From: JBCCTX01 sp039197765
GTDB lineage: Bacteria; Bacteroidota; Bacteroidia; J057
Assembly (NCBI GenBank): GCA_039197765.1
Contig: JBCCTX010000017.1
Coordinates: 1-47,724, forward strand
Direction: 5' to 3'
DNA length: 47,724 nucleotides
Made by a program: the position numbers and the translations under genes. Below are positions 40,849-47,724 of the stretch, piece by piece (position 1 is the first letter of the stretch; each line of letters opens with the position of its first letter). The notes under the pieces are model-generated. The model saw only the letters and a program-made list of their open reading frames with translations, was not told the origin of the DNA and ran no database searches.

Positions 40849-41130
40849 ATGGAAATAAAAATCGAACAAAATCAAAGTAAAGGTGCAGCTTATATAGAAG
40901 AAAATGCCAAAAGAATTGCAGAAATGACCTACTCTGTTGCAGGCACTCATTTAATGATCATAGACCATACTGAGATAGATGATTCGCATCGGGGGAAAGG
41001 GCTTGGGAAAAATTTATTAATGGCCTTGGTTGAAAAGGCGCGAAAAGAAGAAATTAAGATTATTCCCTTATGCCCCTTTGCCAAATCTGTATTTGACAAA
41101 GATGAAAGCATCCAAGATGTTTTGAAGTAA
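40849..41130 (+). CDS. Small GNAT-fold N-acetyltransferase (YjdJ-like)
   Basis: A 93-residue protein of the short YjdJ/Gcn5-related type (PF14542-like). MEIKIEQNQSKGAAYIEE opens the fold. The acetyl-CoA binding loop is SHRGKGLGKNLL, and PLCPFAKSVF ends it. The start is ATG 40849. These short proteins share the acetyl-CoA fold with the GNAT family, but the substrate is unknown. Convergent with the large macroglobulin gene, 11 bp away. Confidence 0.88.
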   Translation: MEIKIEQNQSKGAAYIEENAKRIAEMTYSVAGTHLMIIDHTEIDDSHRGKGLGKNLLMALVEKARKEEIKIIPLCPFAKSVFDKDESIQDVLK

Positions 41131-41141
41131 GCTATATTATC

Positions 41142-44100
41142 CTATTTATGCTGTTGTATTCGTAGTCTTTCTCCTTTCGAATGTGCTGCAAATTCAGGTG
41201 CATACATACTTTGTAGGGTTGTAATCCCATTGGAAAAATCACCGCAGTTGTTTGCCCTTACATCATATTCAAACACATAAGTTCCCTGAGGTAAGCGGTC
41301 AAAGAAAAAATGAGTGGCGACGTCTCTCGTAGATTGATAATACCCCAATCCATCCTGCCATTTGTATTCAGATAGGACATCTATGGGCTCAAAGCCTGAA
41401 GCCCGCATGTCTTTGAGATGTACGAACTCTAAATTATCAGAGGAGGTGATCTCCATTCGTACAGTTATGAGGTCTCCCAAGGACACAGTACTTGAATGTA
41501 GAGGAACTAGGGTTTCTCCGGATTCTCCCCTTTTCTTGATAAAGAGCTCCTTTTTTATGTGAAGAGGGGATTTCTCAGGAGGGGTAATGCTTTCAATTTC
41601 CTCAAAGTACTGCCAATAAACAGCTCCCATACCTGCAACCTTACTTTTGTTGGAAATCTGGACCGTAGCCATTTCGGGAGTAATTTCTTCCCTGGACCAG
41701 TCTATTTTTAGGTATCCGGTTCCAGCTTCCTTTTGGGTGGGTGCTAATTTTTTAGGCTGAATTTTTTCATTTCCAACTTGGATAGCAGTATTGTCTGTAA
41801 GGGAGAGCCAATCCGTCCTATTCATCAAGAGGGCATAAACGGCCTCCGTGGTGGATTTAGTAGTAGGCCAATGACTACTCCGCTTATTTTTGAGTAACCA
41901 TAGTGTGAGCTTATCAATCATTTTGGTGTGGGCTCCTAACTCTGTAAATACCTCTATCAGTAAGGCTTGTGATTCAATAGGAGCCTGGTACCAATACCAT
42001 CCAGACGAATTTTCCTTCCAATACATTCCATTTTCTTCACTTTCAACCGCTTGCTGGATGAGTGCCTCCAATATCTTAGCAGCTGCTTTTTTATCACCTT
42101 TCCGATTCAGAAATAGGGCAAGCATTCCTTTATTGTAGGGCGATAGGGTGAGCCACGTGTTGGATTTCCCCAGGCCGTACGTTTCAAATGCAACTCGTAG
42201 ACTATCTGGAAGTGGAAAGGTATCTAGGTAAAAACTTCTGGTATATAAATAGTGAATGATACTGGGACTGAGAGTAAGGGAAGATGTATCAGACGCTTTT
42301 TTGAGTCGGTAGGTATGATCTGCCAGAAAGGTATTATCCAAGTACCCCAACGCTTTTTCAAGCAAAGGCTTTACTTTGTACAAACTTTCATTTTGCACAT
42401 TTAATCTTTCTAAGTGACCAAAGCCTGCGACGATATGCCGGGTAATAAATTGACTTTCCTCTCCACCCGAAAACCAAGGGAAGCCACCCGAACTCAATTG
42501 TAGTTCATTAAGCTTGCTTAATAGCTGTACTTGCTGGTCCTGTACTTGTTCTGGTTTGAACAACTTTGCAAAATTGGCTTTGCTTTCCGCTTCATTCTGA
42601 GCATCCTTTACCCAAGGAGTTTCAGAAAGGAGGACGGATGTTAATGCTTCGTTTTTCTCCAAAGGCGACCCAGAAGTACCATTAGCTCGCCAAGATTCAA
42701 ATACTTCTTCGATTTGGGGATTGTTTTTTGCGATGAATTCAGCGAGTGCATTCGCATAAAAACGAGAAAAGGTTTGCTCCGCGCATTCATGGGGAAATTC
42801 CATCAAATAGGATAAGGACTTTATAGCCAACCAAGCTGGATTGGAGGTATATTCCAGAGTGAATGTATGGCTTTTAAGGGTGGAGGAGTTGTGTGAATGA
42901 AGCTTTCTGAGCTCAATCTTCGCGTTCTTGCCCGGTGAAACCCAGATGGGTTGAGCTTCTGTTACCAACATTCTATTGGGTAGTACAGGGAGAATGTTGG
43001 CTTCTCCATCACTTTGCTGTCCTGCCTTGGCAAGGACCTTATACTCTATGGCTTGTATTCCTTCTGGAATGCTTAGGTGCCAGGAAAGCTCCTTATTCGC
43101 TTTAGCTGCTAGCTCAAAGCTTATCGATGCTGTTGATCCCAAAATCTGCTGTTCATTAGGTTGACCAGTAACACCGTTAAAAAGCTGGAGTACAGAGGTT
43201 CCCGAAAGGGGACGATCCGTCAGGTTACTTAGCTTGGCCGAAAATATCAGGGAATCTTTCTCTCGAAGAAATCGTGGGCTGTTAGGAACAACGCTTAAAT
43301 CCTTTTGGGTAATGAGCATCTTTTCAAGACCGCCGAGTTCCCATTTTTTGCTATGGGCCAAGAGCATGAACTTCCATTTAGTCAAGGCTTGAGGAGAGGA
43401 AAAATTGAAGTTTACATAGCCTTGGCTATCCGTTGTAAGGTTGGGAAAGAAAAATGCGGTTTCCTTCAAATTAGATCGGGGAACTACTTGTAAAGCTTCT
43501 TCTAGTCCTTTTTGGGTTGTAATAATTACTACTCCATTCGCGGCTCTCGACCCATAGAGAGCCGTTGCAGCACTATTTTTCAACACCTGAATCTCAGCAA
43601 CTTCCTGGGGTAGCATAGTAGCTTCAAAGGGCTTCCCCTCCTGGAATTCCATTAATACCCCATCAATGACAAATAAGGTGGGTGTCTTTTCAGCAATAGA
43701 AGCCATTCCTCGAATAGTAATCCGGGAAGGCGATTGGAGAGGACCTGCCATCTGAGTGATTGTTACCCCCGCCATTCTACCCTGTAAGGCTCTTTCAATA
43801 TCTGCTCGCACACTACTTGCATGGGTATAGGCGACTGTCCCTGTCAATGATTTCTTCCTGACTGCCCCCAGACCTGATATGATCACTTCATCTAACCTGA
43901 GTTCAGCATCCGTCATTACGAGATTGGTAGTTCCTGATTTTTTTACAGCGATCTGTTCACTCTTTTTCCCGATAAAATTAAAAACTAACTCCGAACCCAA
44001 TGGCGCTTGTATCGAGTAAAAACCATTAAAGTCAGAATAGGTACCGATAGTTGTTTCATTAATGAGAATAGCTACACCAGGTAAGGGGAAGCCGTTTTGA

Positions 44101-47100
44101 TCAGCGACAACACCGCTAATATTCCCATCTATTCGTCTGGGTTGTTGAACCTTTCGACTTAATGTTTTTAAATATCTCTCATTTTTGTAACGCGTTTCCC
44201 CAAAGTGAAATCCAAACCAGTCGAGTTGATGGTAATTTTTCAAGAAGGGAATAATGTTTCGTTTTCCCACGTAGTTAAAGGGATTGAAGGTCTGTGTGGA
44301 AAATGCACCTAGCTGCTCAAGGTAAGGTGCTCCTGAGTAGGAAGAATATCCAATCTGATATGCGGGGTTCCAACCATGTCCTCTAAATTGGTCTAAAGAA
44401 GCATCATACATGGCCGCCAATACCTCAGCCTGAGCATTTTTCTTTTTAGAATCGGTTATCCTAAAACTCCAGTTTTCTGTAGAATCGGGAATCAACTTAT
44501 TTCTGAAACTCAGGGTTTCAATCGAGAGTGTTTTCTCACCCTCCGGAAAATTTACCGCAAATCGCTTACTGTACAAGCTATTGAACTTAGCACCATACAG
44601 GTTAAAGACCAGTTGGTCTTTGTATTGATTCTTTACGGGAACCTTGACCGACTCACTGCCATCAGCAATAACTATCCATTCTTTGAAGACCTCTTTACTT
44701 CTGTAATATCCTTCAATAAAGACATGGAGCTTTTTTACAGCCGTTTTGAATTGAAGAAGTATAAAGCCATCTGCCTTAAAATCGGAATTAACCACCTCAT
44801 AATCGACTAGCTTATCCTTGGGTAGATACAGATGGGTTGGATTGACTACTTCAAAAGAGTTTTGGGAGCGAATTGTATCTTTTCTGTCATTAATAGCCCT
44901 CACTTCAACCGTATACACACCCGATTCCCAGTCTGAAATATCCCCTAATGGAAGGTCAATATTCCCTTTGTTGTGGAAGTTTTTTTGGAAAACTATATCG
45001 CCTCTTAGCCAATACTCTTTTAAGTCAGTGCTGTCGTAGGGTTCATTGGGGAATAGATCTGTATACTTCTCTTTTGGTAAAAAGGGCAACTCTACCACAG
45101 ACCAGGGTTTTTTCCTCAATGTGTGATCGGGTTCTTTGGTCTTGAAAATAACGAGATCTACCTCTGCTTCTATGGGTTGGTTATTTAAATTTTTAGTAGA
45201 AACTCTTATCCTATTTTCTTCTGTGGTATGAAGCTTTTGGGCGATAGCTATCTGAGCTTTCAGGCTGTGATAGCCTAGGTAAAGTGATTTTTCTCCCGTT
45301 CTGGTTTCCCCGTTTATATCGGTTACCTCCACCTGTACGGTATAAGAGAAGACGGTTCTGCCCACCTTGGATCTAGTAGAATCGGGAAGGGCAAGAAAGG
45401 GAATGAAAAATTCCCCCTGCTTATTGGTCTCCGTTTCTCCCTGGGCAATTATTTGACTATTTCCTTCATAATAGGAAGTTCGGCTTTGGGGGAGGGAATT
45501 TCGTTCTACCTGGTAGCTAAGCTTTGCTTGAGAGATATTAGCACCGAAAAAGGCTTTGGCTTTGCCCGACACGGATACAGAGTCTCCAAGCAGTAGGTTT
45601 TCTGTAATATCTTCAAAAGATATTTCGAAGGTAGGGCGTTTGTATTCCTCTACTGAAAATTCTACCTCTGCATAGTCTATGTCATCCACCTTATCCCAAT
45701 ACGGGTCATAATCCCCTTCTTCATCCCCCTCATCTTCATCCATATAAAGATAAAACTCTCCTGTCATCGTATTTCTAGGGATCATAAACTCTCCCTCAAC
45801 GGACCCGTATCTATTCGTTCGTAGCCTAAAGATTTTTATGTCTTCTACATTTGCATCCTCCACTGTAATGCTTACATAGGTATTGGGAACGACCCGTTGT
45901 TTACCATTTTTCTTTTCGGCCAGTATGCCCTTGAAATACACCGTTTGTCCTGGCCGATAGATACTCCTATCTGTAAATAGGTACATTTTTGATTGGTGTT
46001 CTTCATCCTTATCCGTTCTATTATCGGCGGGGTAAAGGGTATAACTGCTATGTAGGAGGGTATCTCCTTCAAGGGTTCCCACTATCCGTAAGTAATTCCG
46101 TTCTCTTTTGTGGCGTTTGACTCGGTAATCCCCCAAGGAGTTTGTCTGTCCCGAGGAAATTAATTTTTCTTCATCGGTGATTGTAACATCAAGGTTGGGA
46201 ATGGGACTTCCTTGTCCGCGGCTTAAAAATTTTAGCGTAAGGTGCTTATCCGTTTGAGAAAATAGTAGGGCTATATCCGTTACATGGAGTTCATCTGAGG
46301 TATAAATCTCCTTTAAGTCACTCACCTTCTCTTTACTTGATGCAACCAGCATATAATGACCTTTCGAGAGGGGGGGTAAATCAATTTCAGTGGAATACTC
46401 ATAGAATCTCGCCTGTTGGGGAAGGGAAACAAGCTTTGAGGCGATAGGCTGATGGGCCTGGAGGACTTGATGGGTCAAGCTGTCTTTTAGGTAGTGATAG
46501 GTATCTTTAAAATAGGTGTAGGGGATTTTATAAAGAGAAAGAAACAAGCTATCTACGTTCTGAAAGTCGACTTTAGCCAAAAAGGGTTTATCGGCAAGTA
46601 TATTCCGTTCCGTCTCAATGCCCAATTTTTTTTCGTCAATGGCATTTTTCAAAATCTCACACAAAAGCCCTCCATCAGAAGTAGGGTATCTTTCGATGGC
46701 CTGCACGCAGATGGTGTAAGCTCCTTCCCTTTTGGCTTGTAGCTTGCTATTGAATTCTGCCCCTTTTTTTTGTGAGGCTAGGTACAGAAAGTTGGCAAGT
46801 TCATAGGCGATAACCGCAGAGGTCTCATGTTGAGCATAATCGGTCTGTAATGCTTTCAACACCTCGTAATAAAGAGAATCTTTATTGGGTAGGATAGCGT
46901 AGTCCTTCATAAAATTGAGTCGCTGAAGAAGAATATCTACATAAGCCACCGTATCGCTGTTTTGATGGAAGGCCTCCAACTTCTGATACAGAGAAATAGC
47001 CTTGTGATGGGAGAAAACACTATCAATGCTTGGGAACCTAGCAGATACGAATGTATCTGTCATGGCGAATAGCATAGGCGAGTTGAGGAGAAAACGCTCT

Positions 47101-47724
47101 TTGGGACGACTGACATATGGGCGATCTATCTGAAAAAAATCAAGAGCCCGATGTGCCAAAAAATCGTACAAGGTAGGTCTGAATTTAGAAGAAGTACCAC
47201 TTTTTGTTAGCAGGATCTCAAAGTTTTCGATAGGTATAGCTTGGAGCCTTTTTTCGTTTGAGAGGGAGGCTAGGAAGAGATCCCCAATATTCGCTACAAG
47301 CGTGTTTATATCCCATGTTTCATGATTATCAGAGATTTCCCTGGCTAGAGTCTCCGTTCTATTGCGTATCCTATACTGATTTTCATTGAGGTATTGTTCC
47401 AAAAAACCTGCATACACGGATTGTAACAGAGCATTAGTGGGAAATTCATTTTTCTCAATATGTCTCCTTATTTCAGAAATAACCTGTTGTTGGGCTTCCT
47501 CTTCTAGTAGTAAGGCAAACTTAGATTGGTAGATGAAGGCCTTGACCAGGTGTGCGGGTTGATCAGAGGATTCTGCTCTTTTTAGAATTTTATCGGTGAT
47601 TTCCGAGGCGTCTTTTAACTTACCTTCGAGCTCGTAGGTTTCTACCTCTTCCCAGAGCTTGTCAAATTTTTTTTGAGCTATACCAGGTTGTATGGCAAAG
47701 GTGAGAAATAATGTTAATACTAGG
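41142..47724 (-). CDS. Alpha-2-macroglobulin-like protein with inserted carboxypeptidase-regulatory and TonB-plug domains (5' end cut)
   Basis: At least 2193 residues are visible; the frame is open to the window edge, and the first residues (LVLTLFLTFAIQPGIAQ) are a signal peptide, so only a few codons are missing. GTG 47417 is internal, not the start. A helical N-terminal part precedes MG-type domains with SIYRPGQTVYFKGIL. A segment at 43500-44135 (about residues 1196-1408) reads GNISGVVADQNGFPLPGVAI followed by a TonB-plug part (ADIERALQGRMAGVTIT...GVVIITTQKG), as at the start of SusC. Then comes the A2M domain and a thioester-containing domain with CAEQ at about residue 1647 (42774-42785). 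Bacterial A2Ms trap proteases in the periplasm. The plug suggests an outer-membrane association, but no beta barrel is present. Confidence 0.9.
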   Translation of the reverse strand, partial: LVLTLFLTFAIQPGIAQKKFDKLWEEVETYELEGKLKDASEITDKILKRAESSDQPAHLVKAFIYQSKFALLLEEEAQQQVISEIRRHIEKNEFPTNALLQSVYAGFLEQYLNENQYRIRNRTETLAREISDNHETWDINTLVANIGDLFLASLSNEKRLQAIPIENFEILLTKSGTSSKFRPTLYDFLAHRALDFFQIDRPYVSRPKERFLLNSPMLFAMTDTFVSARFPSIDSVFSHHKAISLYQKLEAFHQNSDTVAYVDILLQRLNFMKDYAILPNKDSLYYEVLKALQTDYAQHETSAVIAYELANFLYLASQKKGAEFNSKLQAKREGAYTICVQAIERYPTSDGGLLCEILKNAIDEKKLGIETERNILADKPFLAKVDFQNVDSLFLSLYKIPYTYFKDTYHYLKDSLTHQVLQAHQPIASKLVSLPQQARFYEYSTEIDLPPLSKGHYMLVASSKEKVSDLKEIYTSDELHVTDIALLFSQTDKHLTLKFLSRGQGSPIPNLDVTITDEEKLISSGQTNSLGDYRVKRHKRERNYLRIVGTLEGDTLLHSSYTLYPADNRTDKDEEHQSKMYLFTDRSIYRPGQTVYFKGILAEKKNGKQRVVPNTYVSITVEDANVEDIKIFRLRTNRYGSVEGEFMIPRNTMTGEFYLYMDEDEGDEEGDYDPYWDKVDDIDYAEVEFSVEEYKRPTFEISFEDITENLLLGDSVSVSGKAKAFFGANISQAKLSYQVERNSLPQSRTSYYEGNSQIIAQGETETNKQGEFFIPFLALPDSTRSKVGRTVFSYTVQVEVTDINGETRTGEKSLYLGYHSLKAQIAIAQKLHTTEENRIRVSTKNLNNQPIEAEVDLVIFKTKEPDHTLRKKPWSVVELPFLPKEKYTDLFPNEPYDSTDLKEYWLRGDIVFQKNFHNKGNIDLPLGDISDWESGVYTVEVRAINDRKDTIRSQNSFEVVNPTHLYLPKDKLVDYEVVNSDFKADGFILLQFKTAVKKLHVFIEGYYRSKEVFKEWIVIADGSESVKVPVKNQYKDQLVFNLYGAKFNSLYSKRFAVNFPEGEKTLSIETLSFRNKLIPDSTENWSFRITDSKKKNAQAEVLAAMYDASLDQFRGHGWNPAYQIGYSSYSGAPYLEQLGAFSTQTFNPFNYVGKRNIIPFLKNYHQLDWFGFHFGETRYKNERYLKTLSRKVQQPRRIDGNISGVVADQNGFPLPGVAILINETTIGTYSDFNGFYSIQAPLGSELVFNFIGKKSEQIAVKKSGTTNLVMTDAELRLDEVIISGLGAVRKKSLTGTVAYTHASSVRADIERALQGRMAGVTITQMAGPLQSPSRITIRGMASIAEKTPTLFVIDGVLMEFQEGKPFEATMLPQEVAEIQVLKNSAATALYGSRAANGVVIITTQKGLEEALQVVPRSNLKETAFFFPNLTTDSQGYVNFNFSSPQALTKWKFMLLAHSKKWELGGLEKMLITQKDLSVVPNSPRFLREKDSLIFSAKLSNLTDRPLSGTSVLQLFNGVTGQPNEQQILGSTASISFELAAKANKELSWHLSIPEGIQAIEYKVLAKAGQQSDGEANILPVLPNRMLVTEAQPIWVSPGKNAKIELRKLHSHNSSTLKSHTFTLEYTSNPAWLAIKSLSYLMEFPHECAEQTFSRFYANALAEFIAKNNPQIEEVFESWRANGTSGSPLEKNEALTSVLLSETPWVKDAQNEAESKANFAKLFKPEQVQDQQVQLLSKLNELQLSSGGFPWFSGGEESQFITRHIVAGFGHLERLNVQNESLYKVKPLLEKALGYLDNTFLADHTYRLKKASDTSSLTLSPSIIHYLYTRSFYLDTFPLPDSLRVAFETYGLGKSNTWLTLSPYNKGMLALFLNRKGDKKAAAKILEALIQQAVESEENGMYWKENSSGWYWYQAPIESQALLIEVFTELGAHTKMIDKLTLWLLKNKRSSHWPTTKSTTEAVYALLMNRTDWLSLTDNTAIQVGNEKIQPKKLAPTQKEAGTGYLKIDWSREEITPEMATVQISNKSKVAGMGAVYWQYFEEIESITPPEKSPLHIKKELFIKKRGESGETLVPLHSSTVSLGDLITVRMEITSSDNLEFVHLKDMRASGFEPIDVLSEYKWQDGLGYYQSTRDVATHFFFDRLPQGTYVFEYDVRANNCGDFSNGITTLQSMYAPEFAAHSKGERLRIQQHK

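Noticed and set aside
1..47724. CRISPR array, prophage or integrative element
   Set aside because: No regularly spaced repeats with unique spacers, phage structural genes, integrase or attachment-site duplication were seen. The tRNA genes have no adjacent integrase.

Overview
This window is chromosomal DNA from a member of the Bacteroidota; the order is not fixed by what can be seen. The evidence is a secreted protein with a type IX secretion (T9SS) C-terminal sorting domain, a SusC-type N-terminal extension and TonB plug, BatB/BatC-type proteins, LytTR/LytS two-component regulation, a DUF1080 protein, a DPE2-like amylomaltase with starch-binding modules, and TAnnTTTG-type promoter elements ahead of several genes. 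Most genes look vertically inherited. No intact insertion sequence, prophage or CRISPR array is visible.

Layout. 1-1258 (-): the ferrous iron uptake pair feoA-feoB, with feoB cut by the window edge and a dyad upstream. 1548-4623: a DinB-like/ATP-grasp pair, then a convergent UbiA-like membrane protein with a small lipoprotein, then a DUF952 protein. 4624-5729: a gene-poor stretch with a decayed nuclease/transposase-type pseudogene. 5730-7934: a T9SS-exported surface protein. 7924-10223 (-): pseudouridine synthase, panB and a Ser/Thr-type phosphatase. 10438-12552 (+): a TPR protein and an M48 metalloprotease lipoprotein. 12580-16532 (-): a LytTR regulator/LytS kinase/lipoprotein operon and a ComEC-type channel. 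16713-18494 (-): a two-domain acyltransferase resembling the aminolipid synthase OlsF. 18739-19473 (+): an LEA-like repeat protein. 19535-21602 (-): pdxJ and a DegQ/HtrA protease.

22088-30678 (+): an unrecognised 706-residue protein with two apparent helix-turn-helix regions, yebC, a long acyl-CoA dehydrogenase, the CBM20-GH77 glucanotransferase and a thioredoxin-TPR protein. 30806-31564 (-): a DUF1080 protein. 31796-34769 (+): rpmI-rplT and a carboxy-terminal processing protease. Next comes a 7-bp tandem repeat array (34848-34935) that begins inside the stop codon of a PQQ/cytochrome c lipoprotein (-). 37180-40343 (-) is a tight four-gene operon: P-loop kinase, aminoglycoside-phosphotransferase-like kinase, BatB and BatC. 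tRNA-Ser(GCT), tRNA-Pro(TGG) and a small GNAT protein follow. The end of the window (41142-47724, -) is one very large alpha-2-macroglobulin-like protein with an intact CxEQ thioester motif and an inserted SusC-like carboxypeptidase-regulatory plus TonB-plug segment.

The items most worth a second look are the alpha-2-macroglobulin/TonB-plug chimera, the unrecognised double-HTH protein, the split and permuted kinase pair joined to bat genes, the LEA-like protein built from 11-residue units, and the GTAGT/ACTAC repeat family at gene borders. Family assignments come from motifs read by eye; no database search was possible.
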